DNA of 64,000 nucleotides from Rhizophagus irregularis (Eukaryota > Glomeromycota > Glomeromycetes > Glomerales > Glomeraceae). Positions 1 to 12,395 of this stretch are shown here, piece by piece. How positions within the stretch are numbered: position 1 is the stretch's first letter; every line of letters starts with the position of its first letter. The position numbers and the translations under genes are program-made. The notes beneath the pieces were generated by a model. The model was not told the origin of the DNA. It saw only the letters and a program-made list of their open reading frames with translations, and ran no database searches. Where the stretch lies: the NCBI RefSeq assembly GCF_026210795.1, contig NC_089445.1:558001-622000 (forward strand), written 5' to 3'.

Positions 1-1821
1 CACATGATTACTTATCTTTCCTTGGTGGAGAGTCGTTATCTAACAAACTAAGGCAAATCGTTTTTGATAGCTGTGGATATGGCATTTTTGTAGAATGTCA
101 GCGAACAAGTGACGATATTTCACTTCCATCCGAAATGGAGAGCCCTGCCCACCAAGTTGGTTGGATGTCTGCTTGCCAAATCGTGTCAGTACCTTCACCG
201 ACCGAACTTGGCGTATTCATATATGAAACTCAACCACAACTTTATAGCCTTATTGAAAACTTTACTCACCCTAAAAATGATGTTTGGGTGTATGTCCGCT
301 ACTTACAAACCGGCCAAATTGAAAAAAAACTTCTTTCCAAGAACGTGCGGATGTTTGGTGGGCTCCGTATTGGAATTACAATCGCTGTCTGCTACACTTT
401 GGAAAACGGTTCAAATGCTTGGAGTGATAATCTTTCAATTGTGGAACTCAAAGCATGTGCTGGTGGTCGTTATATTGTAACCGCTGGATCAGAAAGTAAT
501 GTTATCGAGTTTATAACAAAACCGCCAATCGGCTTTGACGATCGTGCGGTACGGATTGAGTATCAATCCGACGATTTAACCGATCTTTTGGAATTTGATT
601 ATTCCCTTTTGGGATCATCTACAGTCTTTACACAAGAACCTAAAATTGGTGAAAAAATTCAGGTGAGTGATTTATTCAATTTATTATCGTGGTACAAATT
701 TTCAATAAGGAATGGAATTGATTAAAAAAATGAGAATCGAACTATATAATCTTGGAAAATTGGTCTTCAGAGACGCAACCTCTAAGAAAAAGACAAGAAA
801 GTACTTATGTTAGAAACTTTGATTGATACAATTAGAAGATTAATACAGTTTCTAATTATTTTCTTCGCACGTTCTCAATGAGAAAGAATTGACTTGTGTC
901 TTGAAGAAATTTACGAATCGATCAAAAATCAAATAATTAATGCGTAATGCATTATTCAACGCCCAAATTCAAACTACGGTGTTCCTTATGGGCTATGCCA
1001 ATAGAATATGTAATAAAATGATGCGTATCATTGGCTGTTCATCTTATCAATACACGATCATCCGCGAACTTAATTTGCAATTAGAGATAGTTCATCGATC
1101 CCTTAAATTATAAAGAACACATGATTTAAATCACGTGGACAAATTTCAAAGTAATAATGATTAATCGATTCCCTACTTTTGGCAGATCAGGACGGACGGA
1201 TTATGGTATGATGTCAGAGTTTCCGCAGTAAATGGTGAACATGTAGAATACGTTGATTGGTCATCTACTCCTGACCCAACAGACGATGCTGAAAGCGACG
1301 ATTTTCAAATGGGTTTCTCAGATGACCAACTAACAACACTAGAAAAAGGCGAAAGTAAAATTTGGTGTCCGTGGACGCGTGGAGTGACGACTTCGGATAT
1401 TAGGCCTTATCGCTGCCTTCATGTTGGTGATCTTGTTGAAGTTCCCGTTACATACCCAGACTATCTTTTTCATTATTATGACCTGGAAGAGTCACAGCTT
1501 TACCTTCCAGCTCGCATCATTGATGTTCAGGATGACCAGTATCTGGTCAAGTTCAGTCCTGCTGTTATTGCTTATCACTGGTGGCCTGGTCGATCATCAA
1601 GCGAATTTCCACGTGAGCCAGATGCCAAGGAAACTGTTAAAAATCCATTTGTTGAGACACAGGTCACGGTAAACATGGATCGAGTTCGTCCTTATGCTGC
1701 TGGAATTAGCTCGCTCCCTGTTTTGGGCACACAATCAATAAGGCCACAGAGCTGGTCAGCGTTTCAGGGCATCCAATATACAGACCTGCAACAATTTGAC
1801 GAAAATATTCTGTGGAAATAA
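1..1821 (+). CDS. Hypothetical protein, 3' part, possible Tudor/agenet-like regions
   Basis: The frame is open from base 3 with no start, so the 5' end lies outside the window. Exon 1 ends at 662 (CAG|GTGAGT) and exon 2 runs from 1186 (GGCAG|ATC) to the TAA at 1819-1821. Both junctions are phase 0, which supports the model although the 523-bp intron is long. I do not recognise the family. Two stretches in exon 2, LWYDVRVSAVNGEHVEYVDW and YLPARIIDVQDDQYLVKF, have the alternating hydrophobic/aromatic pattern of small beta-barrel chromatin readers (Tudor/agenet). That is an inference from pattern only. There is no signal peptide or membrane segment in the visible part. The gene is convergent with the SET-MYND gene; their stops are 400 bp apart. 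Confidence 0.7.
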
Positions 1822-2221
1822 TAAATATTCATTATAAATTGCTAATCGACATGTAAAAAATCGTTTGCATATTTTGCATTTCGTCCCTATACAATATTTA
1901 ATATCTCATTATTTATCTACCCCGGTCTAATATTTAATTATGAAACTAAATAATTTTTTTTAGAATAGCAATATAATAATCACGGTGATTGGGCTAGAGA
2001 AGGTTTATCAATATGCTGATCAAGTAGTACTTTTTTGATGAAACGTAAACCAGAATCTAATATTCAAATGGATAAAACCTTCAAATTTAATAATTTTTGA
2101 AGTCCAATTTATTATTCAATAACATTTCAAAATAAATAAAAATCGAGAAACGCTAGCTAATTTTCTAATTATAATTACGCTTGAATAATTCTAATAAAAT
2201 TTCACTATAAAATTCCTGTTG

Positions 2222-3719
2222 TTAATCCGCGGTATACGTCCTGCATATAACTTTGTGCTCCTTATAGTTGCTTTTTTGGCAATCAGTCCCACAATACACC
2301 ACTCTTCGACATCTCCCGCAACGTTTATTATTCTCATTCGCTTTTCCACATTGAGCACAAATAACCAACGCAAGAAGTTCTCTTGTTTTCTGCAATGTCA
2401 TCTTTATAATTTTCTGTTCCCCAATACTGACATGTGCTGCTGCCCATTTATTGTCACTTTTCTGGTATACACTAGAGGCGATATTTGCTTCAAGTTTTTC
2501 AAGAGGAACGCTAAAACCATCTAAGAGACTCTCACATGCTTCGATCAGAGCCTTTAAAATTTCGGCTTCATTACGGGCACTAACTATATTTCTAGCTCCG
2601 CGCTTTGCTTCTACCGTGGAAATTTCTGAAGAAGATAAGCGCTGAATCCGCAAATAGCGAAGTACGTCTAATGGAAGGGGATCAGAGAGTGTGAGAGGAA
2701 AGGTGGCATTGACTTGTAAACCAGCCGACTCAAGTAGGGTGACTTTTTGAGCATACAAAGGTGCCAAAGGATGAGTAGTAAGAACAAGATCGTAAGTGTC
2801 ATAAGGATTGTTAGGGAGGACGAAACCATAGAGGCGAAGGAGTCGGTTGTTGGGGACAGATCCATAGTTAATGAAGACCTTTTTTAAATGCGAAAGTTAA
2901 AGATTAAAATATAATTGATTTTATAAGCTATAAGTAAATCAAAAAAGTAAAGAAGTACGTAACCTGTTCTCCTATTGTGTAGTCTTTTCCTGCCAGTATC
3001 TGTAAACTATCCGATTGGGGATTGTATGTATGGCAAAGTTGAACATCAGGAGAATGATTCAGCATGTCGGCGAAAGGTGCAATACATCGAAATTGCTTGC
3101 CAGGTAATTGGAAATCCATACCACGACTCCAGATAGCGCAAAGAGCCCACATATACTAGAAGACATAAAAGTTAGGTATATTCTATTATATATAATATGG
3201 ATCATATAAACTCACATCATTCTGTGTAAACTTTTCCAAAGGAAAAAGATCCGGATGCTTAGAAAACAAGTTATTGAGGAGCTGAAGGTAATCGTCTCTA
3301 ATTTGCTGTTTCAATTGTTTGGTAATGTGATAAAGTGACGAGCCAGAGCAAATTTCAAGCTCCTCGTCGGTAAAGCACACACTTGTTGTATAACTTGTTG
3401 GTAATAATTTTACGTGTGCTTGCCTTCCCTCATATCTTTCTATGCGTGATTTAATAAAAAGAAGAAACACTGCTAATGTATCCTCTACTGATAATGGTGG
3501 TTTTACAGAACTTATGATAGGTCCAAGGATAGGGTCATCAAATGCAGCATCTACCGTCCAGAGAAAAGATCCTGGTATTGTGAGGACTATATCGCCGGAT
3601 TTGAGAGGTCGAAGCGTTTTAACACCACGGCCAGTGTCAGGAAAGTCTTCAAGCTGTAGCCAGCTAAGGCCTTCAGCTCCACCATTCTCGAGCCATTCAC
3701 GTAACTTCGTTGTCTCCAT
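2222..3719 (-). CDS. SET-domain protein with C-terminal MYND zinc finger
   Basis: Three exons, all joined in phase 0: 3719-3216, 3155-2964 and 2878-2222, giving 450 residues. The start is the ATG at 3719 (METTKLREW), because an upstream in-frame ATG adds only a low-complexity leader. SET motifs are visible: TGRGVKTLRPLKSGDIVL near residues 30-50, WALCAIWSRG and PFADMLNH near 170-202, then INYGS near 235. This is the layout of SETD3/SETD6/RuBisCO-methyltransferase-like enzymes, which methylate lysine or histidine on non-histone proteins using S-adenosylmethionine. The C-terminus, residues 406-444, is a full MYND finger: C-x2-C-x8-C-x2-C-x5-C-x3-C-x7-H-x3-C, normally a protein-interaction module. 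Unlike SMYD proteins, the MYND here follows the SET domain and is not inserted in it. The substrate is unknown. Confidence 0.9.
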
Positions 3720-6034
3720 AGCAGATATACGATAAAACGAAGTTGTTTGTTTCACGTCAAAAAAAAAAGTGATGAAGGCCAAAGGATCATGACATCATAA
3801 ATAATAAACAGAAGAAAATTCATTGGCACAATAATATAATCATATGCTATCATGCTGGTATATAAGATCTCCCACGACTAGGGAGGGAAAATCAGTGATG
3901 CGGACATAATATTGTTAGTATCACCTTTAGTAGGTAACGGAATTATATAATGGTCCAAATTCAGAATTAGCTACTTCTATCCCAAAGTGGTGCATATTAA
4001 CAGAAAGCATTTCTAAATTTATTAAACTTCCTCGATTACGTTTCCTTTTTAAAAGTAAGGAGACAATATAGTAGTAAAATTTTTATCTTATCTACAAAGC
4101 AGTGCTTGGAGCCGCCAAAAAGATAATACTTTGATTTCTCAAATCTAAATAGAAAGAAATACCTTTGTTTCCGTTCTGTAGACCTAGATTTAGTCAAGGA
4201 ATACTTCTTGTGTATCGATAGGTGGACAGTGGTATTTTCAAGAAGCCGAAAAAGTATTTGTTTCGTAGGTGGATAATTTACGAGGACCCATATTATTATA
4301 CAAATTCTTTTAGCTATAGTTTTGCTCTTTTGTCTGCAGAAGTTAATAAGTCACTTTAGTGTAAATACTACTTGAATTTCGGGTTGATAATTAAAGATTA
4401 AACCAATTTACGGGCCAAAAGTATATTATCAAATTTCGTAACGATCAAGTTTAAGTGATCTATACTTCCTGAAAAGAAGTAGGTGACAACAATGGCTTTG
4501 TATACTACTGAGGTAATTAATTTTCAAATTTAAACCACTGTGATGTGTTTTCTGTTACAACAAATTCTTCATTCTTAAGAGGAATTTTATCTGATACCAG
4601 CTGACACAAGACAAAGAATCTTTTGGTTTTGTCAAGGAAACTACTCTGTTGACCAAACTGACATCTTAGATAGTTTCGTTTCCTCCCATGATTTCTAATA
4701 ATCTTCCCGAACAAGTTTTCCGCTGATCGAAAATTGATATTTCTGTAAACATGGAGAAACCTTGCGTATCTGGTAAGTGAAGAGAAAAATTTGTAATGTC
4801 TTTATGTTCGGAAAAACATTAATATTTGTGATGTATGAAACAATGTTCGGAATATCATTGTTAATATTTTAAGTGTGATATGTATGAAACTTTCGAATGA
4901 ATCTTTTTGATTATGACTCCGTTGACAGCAAAGGCTGGTGTAAAAAACAGTACCGCTTAACAAAATATTACAGCTGAATAATTAATACGTTATTTCACGA
5001 GTCAGAAGTGATTTAATAGCTTTTAATTTCCTTGACGATACGGGAAAGGAAATCAAAGAAATGCAGTTAATAAAGTTAATAACGAATTAATTGCTCATCC
5101 CAAGCGGTACTTCATGATATGAAACGATGCTATATCGCTCAGGTTGTGAGAAGCAATGGTTCTTTTAGGACAACATTTAAGACCGCTGGAACGATGTCAA
5201 TTTCTAAGAATCATGTTATCATTGAACTGACTTTACTTCGCTAAGTCAGCTTAATCCTTCATTTTCTTTTTAATAAATTTAGTTGCGCAGAGTTAATAGC
5301 TTTTATTTGAATTAAAAACGTAAGTTGCTGTTACATATAAGCAATATTTATTTACTCTGCTTAAATAATATTTACGTCGTTTTTACCCTCGTAAATTTTC
5401 AATGGTTACTTGCTTTATACAAATAATTACGTTTTTTTAGCAAAAGGACAATGTTTCACACGAATTCTGTGCTATTAATGATTATATTAGATACAATGAA
5501 ACTGTGGGCCTAGCGAGAAAATTTCTGTGTTATAATATCCTTATAGTAAACCTTTTTTGGAAGGTTGAATTTGAATGAATTATATTTAAAGCGGTAAAAT
5601 TGATGGGGGATCGACAACCTAAAAAGGAAGTCTTTTTTTTGCTTCGAAATCATTGAAACTATTTTGTTATAATATTTAAAGAATAATCGTTATAAATCAT
5701 TTTTAACTAAATCATCAAAAAGAAAAAATTAAATCACCATTTTGATTAAATAAATAAAATCTGAAATATTACGAGTTGCACAAATTAACGAAAAAAACGT
5801 AATGATTTCAATTAGTATATCGTTATTAACTAACTATTAAGGTAAGAATTTATTTATATCACAAAAACCATATTTTCATTAATATTTTTGAACCCAATAT
5901 TGTCTTATTACTACAATTTCATATGTTTTTATATATTCTACTACGCTTGCAATAGTATCTTCTTTAAAATGACTATCTTCTTTAATAAGTATCTTTTTGA
6001 AAAGTAATTTTGACCAGAGTTATTATTCTGTACA
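3720..6034. other. Gene-free AT-rich interval
   Basis: No convincing gene is visible. A 65-codon minus-strand frame at 4517-4714 has a less skewed composition than its surroundings but no recognisable domain or splice context, so it is left uncalled. Bases 4805-4900 hold two imperfect copies of a short motif around GTTCGGAAAAACATTAATAT. The 63-bp segment upstream of 3782 is the likely 5' leader of the SET-MYND gene. Confidence 0.6.
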
Positions 6035-6060
6035 GTAAGTAGTACAGTACTACTACTTAC
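6035..6060. repeat. Perfect short hairpin
   Basis: GTAAGTAGTA (6035-6044) is followed by a 6-base spacer and TACTACTTAC (6051-6060), a perfect 10-bp inverted repeat inside AT-rich DNA. Neighbouring bases 6062-6085 repeat AGTACC/GGTACT motifs. No function can be assigned; it may be a remnant of a transposon end. Confidence 0.6.
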
Positions 6061-6849
6061 GTCATAGTACCAGGGTACTACTCATTACTCGATTTTTGAC
6101 CGGGGATACTGTACGTTTACTGAAGTTATTTCTACATTCATGCATCTAAAACTTTACTAAAAAAAATTATAAAAACAAAAAAGTAATATCAAATTAACAA
6201 ATTTTCGATTTTAAATTTTATTTTTAACATTATATACCTTTAGATAGTAATACATATATATTGTTTAAAATGGTTAGTATATTAGTATTTTAAAATTTAA
6301 TTATTTATTACAATTAATGAAAACTAGCAAATTTAATTTATATAATTTTAGAAATTAGATATATATATAATTTCCAAAAGTAACTGGCCAAATTTTTTTA
6401 GAATTAATAATATTTTAATTTTTAATGTATTTTCAAATACCAATTTTTATTATAAACAAACTGTAAAGTAGCAGTAACACATTAAATTATAGTTTATTCA
6501 GATTTATAGATTTATATAAAATAAGAACAAATGTATGGAATATAAAAAAAAAGATAAAAACTATAACTAAAAAAAAAGATATAGAAAACTATAAAAAATA
6601 AAACAAAAAATAACAAATTTATTTACAAAATATATGAATTTAAATAGAGTTCTGAACAGATTAATTAAATTTAAATAAACTGACAGATTGATCTAAATTC
6701 AGGTTTAGCAATTGCAATTTGGTATCAATTCAGGTTGCAATATCAATATAATCTGAATAACCTATTAACCTGAAACTAATTAAAGAAAAATATTGCAATT
6801 TTAGTATTATGTTTAATGAAAATTTGACATTATAATGTTTATCAAAGCA

Positions 6850-7655
6850 TTTACTAAATATTCATAAATAGCACTTATTGAATACAAGATGCATTGAAAA
6901 AGTATCTATAAATGTTAAATTAAAGTAATAAAAAAATGCTTAAAAAATTAAATAATTAATAAATAATAAAATATTGCAGTATTTAAGTATTTTATTTTTT
7001 TATTACTTAATAAATGCAAATTTTTAATACAGTCAACTCTTGTTATAACGAACCCTAGATTCCAGTTCTCAACTTCACTATAGGGTTATAATGAAGATTT
7101 TAAGAGATTTGATTGGTTAATTCGTTATAGCAAGGGGAAATTTATTATAGTCATAGTTGTCTGAAAAATTCACTATATCAAAGGTTCGCTATATTAAGGT
7201 TTGACTGTACTTATCAAATACTGCCATTTGATAAATATAAGACTCCCATTTGGTTAAACTTCATGATAGAGATCATAAATTAAAACTTAAAATATTTGAA
7301 ATATTAATTATAATATAAATGCCAAATCTGAATTGATATAATCATAATTATTTTTACAAATATAACTGAATGTAATTTGTTGTATTATAATAGATATATT
7401 ATATTTTAACAACATCATAAAGTTTAAACAAATGGAGTCTTGTATTTACCAAATGGCAGTATTTAATAAGTATTAAAAATTTGCATTTATTAAGTAGTAA
7501 AATAATAAATACTTAAATACTGCATTATTTTATTATTTATTAAGTATTTAATTTAAGCATTTTTTTAATACTTTAATTTAACATTTATAGGTACTTTTTC
7601 AATATATATATCTTTTATTCAATAAGTGTTATTTATAAATATTTAATAAATATTT
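6850..7655. repeat. Large inverted repeat (fold-back element) with an insertion in its left arm
   Basis: The left arm (about 6850-7029 plus 7208-7270) and the right arm (about 7425-7655) are inverted copies of one another. For example, AAGTACCTATAAATGTTAAA and GCAAATTTTTAATACTTATT on the reverse of the right arm match the left arm with few differences. The spacer is about 150 bp. The left arm is interrupted by a 178-bp TA-flanked element at 7030-7207. Related motifs continue outward on both sides (6640-6790 and 7860-8040 share AATCTGA-type repeats), so the true ends may lie further out. Confidence 0.8.
7030..7207. mobile_element. Miniature TA-flanked DNA transposon (pogo/Tc1-mariner-like MITE)
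   Basis: The element starts CAGTCAACTCTTGTTATAAC and its reverse complement starts CAGTCAAACCTTAATATAGC, giving imperfect terminal inverted repeats of about 25 bp. It is flanked by TA on both sides (7028-7029 and 7208-7209), the target duplication of the Tc1-mariner/pogo superfamily. It has no coding capacity. The opposite arm of the surrounding inverted repeat (7425-7500) lacks this insert and preserves the uninterrupted sequence with one TA, so both boundaries are exact. Confidence 0.88.
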
Positions 7656-8967
7656 TAATAAATATTATGATGAAAATATATTATTAATAAATATAAATTT
7701 ATATGGCTTTTTATTATAAAAAAAAATCTATTTAGTAGTATTTATATTTGAAAGTTTATTTCTATTAAATATTACATTTCAGTTTCAAATTCCAGTTTAA
7801 AATTTACAAAAAAATAAAGTTAAAAAATAGTAGTGAATATTATTTTTTAATATAAAAATATATAAAATATCAGTTTTTAGATTAATTTAAAACAAATAAG
7901 TTTGGATCAATCTAAAATTTTTTTAAATTTCAAATCAGATTAAATAAATAATCTGATATAATCTGACCTAATCTAATTTGAAAAAAAATTTCAGATTAAG
8001 TTTATTAATTAACTTAATCTGATCTGACCTATTAAAATTTTAAATTTAAATAAAATTATTATATTTTAATAATGTATACAGAGTGGATTTTATAGTCTAC
8101 TTAACTAAACTAAGAAAGTAGGATATTTTTACTAAAATTGTCTATTATACATGTAACATATCTACTGAATTAATATAACTATTTAATAATATATATGTGA
8201 AGTTTAGTAATAAAATAATAAGTTAATAATATTAGAGTAGCATATAAATTGATCTTTTTGTATACTTTTTATCTTTTTTATTTTAACAAATTTGTGTAAA
8301 TAAAAAATAAAATAAAATATATAGATTAAGTTAATTAAAAATTAAAGTAACAATATTAATAGAAGTTTAATAATAAATCAAATATATATTAATTTATAAT
8401 CTGTAAGTTAATTGTAAAAAATTTTTGATGTAAATTTATATTGATTATTAGTAAATTTTTTTAATATTCAATTTCAATTTTTTAAATAATATATATAAAC
8501 CCATTTAACACTAATATATTTTAATATAATATTTATTTTAAAGTTACAAATAATTTGTTTTTTAACAATAATTTTTCACAATTTTTTACTTTTATCCATT
8601 TTTTGCAATTAGCTTATAAATTATAAATTAATATTAAAATATTTTACTTTAAAATTATTTAATATTATTACTTTTTTTTATTTGTTTTTATATAAGTTTT
8701 GCATTTTACTATTGTTTCTAATTTAAATATTTTAAAACAAAAATAAAAAGATTTTATACATAAAAATATATTATATATTGTAAAAAAATTATATATACTA
8801 CTCAAATTACAAAATCTAATTATAGCATTTCAAATTTACTTAATAAATTATATATAACTGATGGATTAACGAACGTTACACTAAATTATAGCAATTTAGT
8901 AAATTGGCGTCCGGTGATTGATATAATTTTTTAATTTCACTTCCAGATCTATTTAGTTTCTTAAACC
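7210..8967. other. Extremely AT-rich interval upstream of the TLDc gene
   Basis: Apart from the right arm of the inverted repeat, this DNA is dominated by A/T tracts and short AATCTGA/TAATCTG repeats (7920-8040). No gene or RNA gene is visible. The last 100 bases before 8968 are slightly more GC-rich and probably contain the promoter and 5' leader of the TLDc gene. Confidence 0.5.
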
Positions 8968-10721
8968 ATGGGGAATCATACAAGCAAAGCATCTAAAACA
9001 TTGTTTCATGACATTCTTTCACAATTTTCGGAAGAAGAAAGAGCTACTCTCTTGAAAGAATTTGAAGAATTCACTTCTGACAATGACTTGCATGACGAAC
9101 GAAAACATGGAAAACAACATGGAATCGGAGTAACAGATCTAAGTATTAAAGTAAACTGGCAGCTCATTTATTACCATTGTATTTTGCCTTCTTGAATATT
9201 GCTCAATATAATCCTTCTTTGTTGAATAGAAACAACTTCCTACCGTATTAGGAGAATATTTAAAAGATGGATTTACGCAGTATTTTCAAATACAATCAGC
9301 TTCAATTGAAAATAATCTTTCAGCGGAAAAAATAGAAAAGTTAACCTTACAATCTTCACCTTCTTTACTTATAACACAACTTGGGTTCGTTTCCTCAATT
9401 CATAATCTAACTAAAACAACACCTTCAGATCAATCTCAAGCAGTTTTTATCGTAAGTCGTTTATTTCAAGGATCATTAAAAGCCTTTATTCAAGAACTCG
9501 TAAGAGCCTCATTAGTTTATTGGTTTGAGGGTGCCTATATTCCTCAAACTGGTCAAACAAAAAATAGAGGTAAAGGAGGTGAAAAAGATATTTTTCTAAA
9601 TTCGGATAATACTGGCTTAGTTGATTATTTAATTTTATTTCCAAAATTAAAACATGATGAACCTGAAGAGGATTCACTTTTTAATTTAATTAAAGAAGCA
9701 GAAATTGAAGGGCATTTTAATCAAGGATCTTTTATGGATTGGTATATTAAAAATACACATTTTCAACATTTATTTAACATTTTGGTCACTCGTATATTCT
9801 TGCGTAGAAATTTACCTCAAAATTTTACAAATGCAATAAGAACTTTAAGATCCGCAAATTCAATTGCTCCAGAAATCCTTTCTACATATAAAGCTTTACC
9901 AAATTTTTCACGACTTTTAGCCCCTTCGGATTATTATATCTTAAATAGTCATCTGCCACCTGATTGTCGTATTACTACACATAAGTTATTATTTTCCTCA
10001 ACAAGAGATGGTGATAGTTGGAGCACATTTATTAATTATATATTATATCAGGGTTCAACTTTAATTGTAGTAAAGGATAAGGATGGTAATATATTTGGTG
10101 GATTTGCTTACGAAGATTGGGAACTTAAGCCAAATTGGTATGGAAATGAAAAGAATTTCTTATTTTCTATTAGACCTAAATTAAGAATATTTCCTTCTAC
10201 TGGCTATAATGATCATTACCAATATTTAAATTATGGAACAAAAACTTTGCCTAATGGTATTAAGTTCAATTCTGAAAATTATTGCTTTTATTTGATTGCG
10301 AAATAATACTAATTAATAATAAATACTATTCGAATTAGGTTTGGGAATGGGAGGACAATTTGATTTCTGTGGTTTATGGATTAATTCAGATATTATTAAT
10401 GGTAATTCAATGGCAACACCATTGTCATCAACTTATAGTAGTCCACAATTATCAAAGAAACAAGAATTTAAGGTGGATGAAATTGAAGGTATGTGGTAAA
10501 TTGGCAATAATATTTTTTGCAATTTATTAATTTAATTTTTTCTTTTAGTTTGGCTTGTCAAATTGACAGATAAAGATCCTGATGAAATACCAAAAGGGCC
10601 TAAATGTTCTGCATTAGATAAAAATCCAGCAGAATTAGAATTGTTAGAAATGGCTACAAATAAAAAAATGTATTCAAAGGAAGTTAGAGAGCCTAATTTA
10701 TTAATTGACGAAGAAGAATAA
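8968..10721 (+). CDS. TLDc-domain protein, MEAK7/Rtc5-like, probably N-myristoylated
   Basis: Four exons with consistent phases: 8968-9150, 9230-10256, 10339-10488 and 10549-10721, giving 510 residues. The N-terminus MGNHTSK fits the N-myristoylation pattern (Gly2, Ser6), as in human MEAK7 (TLDC1) and yeast Rtc5. The TLDc domain spans about residues 310-460: LLFSSTRDGDSW, FGGFAYEDWELKPNWYG, FLFSIRPKLRIFPSTGYNDH and the glycine-rich GLGMGGQFDFCGLW. A MEAK7-like tail follows (YSSPQLS...VDEIEVWLVK). Known relatives act at the lysosome or vacuole: MEAK7 in an mTOR-related pathway, Rtc5 in V-ATPase disassembly. Placement at vacuolar membranes is inferred from them. The order (acidic helical N-terminus, central helical region, TLDc) matches the family, and all junctions are GT-AG. 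Confidence 0.92.
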
Positions 10722-11847
10722 AAATTTGCAATATTATTTATAAATATTTTTATATCTACTGTATTATATTAACTGTAAACTTAAAAATATTATTATAATT
10801 TATCTAATTAATTAAATGAATTAGTAATCTGGTATATTAGCAATAAATTTAAAAATTAGAATAAAGGATTTTTAAAAATGTAAAGTAAAATTAATTAATA
10901 AAATTATTTATAAAAACTAGTAATTTATTATGTATTTTTCCTAAAGTTTTTAGGAATTTTACATAATTCCTAAAAATCATCCTTTTTCAAATTAAATAAC
11001 ATGTTAAATATTGGAAGAAAATGTTCTAAGTAAAATGCTAACCAATCAGATACCTACCTAATTGGTAACTTTTTTTTATCTGATTTATTCAATAATTAGA
11101 AATTGCTTGTATTTTAATTTTCAATTAAGTATCAATAAAATTAATATCTAATTAATAATTATCATTTAGTTTAAATTTACTAATTGTTCTGTATTTGATT
11201 AATTGGTATTTAAGTTTAACTATTTTTTAACTATAATAATATTGGCTGATTAAAATATGACATATAGGGTTGCAGACATATCTTTTGCTAAAAGTAGTTA
11301 CCTTATGATATACATCATATCAAGATACAATATATGCTGTAATACAAGAAAAAATTTTTTTTCATATTAAATCTACTTATAATAATCAATTACTACAATG
11401 ATTGTCACATTTAATTTTAGCTAAAAGTACAATTTGACCAGAATTAAAATTAAAATTACTACCATAGCAAAATATTTGAAAAGTAGTATTTCCTTACTAT
11501 ATTGATATATTGATATATAAGGTAACTACCTTAAGATATGTCTGCAATTTTAATGACATATACTATATTAAGTATAATGGTTTTAATTTCAAATTATCTT
11601 CTTTTAGATGAATATTTTGAAGTTAAAATTAGTTATCAAAATTTTTTTTTTAATTTGTTAATTTTAATACAAGGAAAAAAATTTCAACATTAGATTTTTC
11701 TTCAATTTTTATGTTCCAGTATAGGAAAAAACAATTTTAAAGTTTTTTCCTAATTTGCAAATTTTGGAACTTTAGTATATATAAAAAAAAAAAAAATTTT
11801 TTTTATTATCTAAAGATTTTTTATTTAGTATTAAGAATTCTGATATA
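10722..11847. other. AT-rich interval with one MITE
   Basis: This is the 3' flank of the TLDc gene. It holds no gene or RNA gene that I can support. The only organised feature is the inverted-repeat element at 11267-11552; the rest is A/T-rich with homopolymer runs at 11640-11810. Confidence 0.5.
11267..11552. mobile_element. Non-autonomous inverted-repeat element with 10-bp target duplication
   Basis: The direct repeat ATGACATATA flanks the element at 11257-11266 and 11553-11562. Inside, the ends are inverted: TTGCAGACATATCTT then GTAGTTACC on the left, and their complement at 11521-11547 on the right. A 286-bp body without coding capacity and a 10-bp duplication fit a Mutator-like (MULE-type) MITE. 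The superfamily assignment is inferred from duplication length only. Confidence 0.75.
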
Positions 11848-12029
11848 CAGTCAACTCCCTCTATAGTCACTCCCGTTATAGTCACATTCTACTATATAGT
11901 CACACCAGTTGAATGTTCAAAATATTTTATTATTAAAATCTATCCTATATAGTCACAATCTATCTATAGTCACTATCACACCTATCCTCAAAAATCTTAT
12001 ATTAAAAAGAACCGTTTATAATCACAGTT

Positions 12030-12143
12030 ATATAAAGAATATATTAAATAACTTGGCATCTAATAATCGTACAAAGATGTATCATATCTTGTTAGAATCA
12101 TCTCACTGAGACGAATCGAATGGTGGTAGTTTTATCCTTTTCC
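12030..12143. repeat. Left part of tandem-repeat unit U1, split by LINE-A
   Basis: The core GAGACGAATCGAATGGTGGT lies at about 12109-12128. The unit continues on the other side of LINE-A from 19999 (CGATTACTGGCTGACGAG). Rejoined across the 17-bp target duplication, it lines up with the units at 20110-20350 and with the copy at the end of the window. Confidence 0.7.
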
Positions 12144-12395
12144 TGTGCAAACAGTCTTATGACTTTATCTTTTATTTATACTTTAAATTTCGAAAAATAA
12201 TCGAACAATATTACAAAAATAAGAAAATAAACTAATAAAAAATAAAAGAGTAGCTTCACGACTCATACAAGTAAAGAAATCTAAACTAAAATAAAATTAA
12301 AGCAAAGAAAAACTGAACTATTACAGAATCGCATACCCCAACTTTACCCGAAGGCCAGTGTGAGTCAACTATCCAACGTCCAAAAATCCAATCCG

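Noticed and set aside
2219-2524. Plus-strand open frames over the SET-MYND gene (also 2451-2645 and 3442-3735)
   Set aside because: They are antisense shadows; the minus-strand frame has conserved SET and MYND motifs and consistent splicing.
4517-4714. 65-codon minus-strand frame
   Set aside because: Composition is mildly gene-like but there is no domain, no start context and no splice partner.
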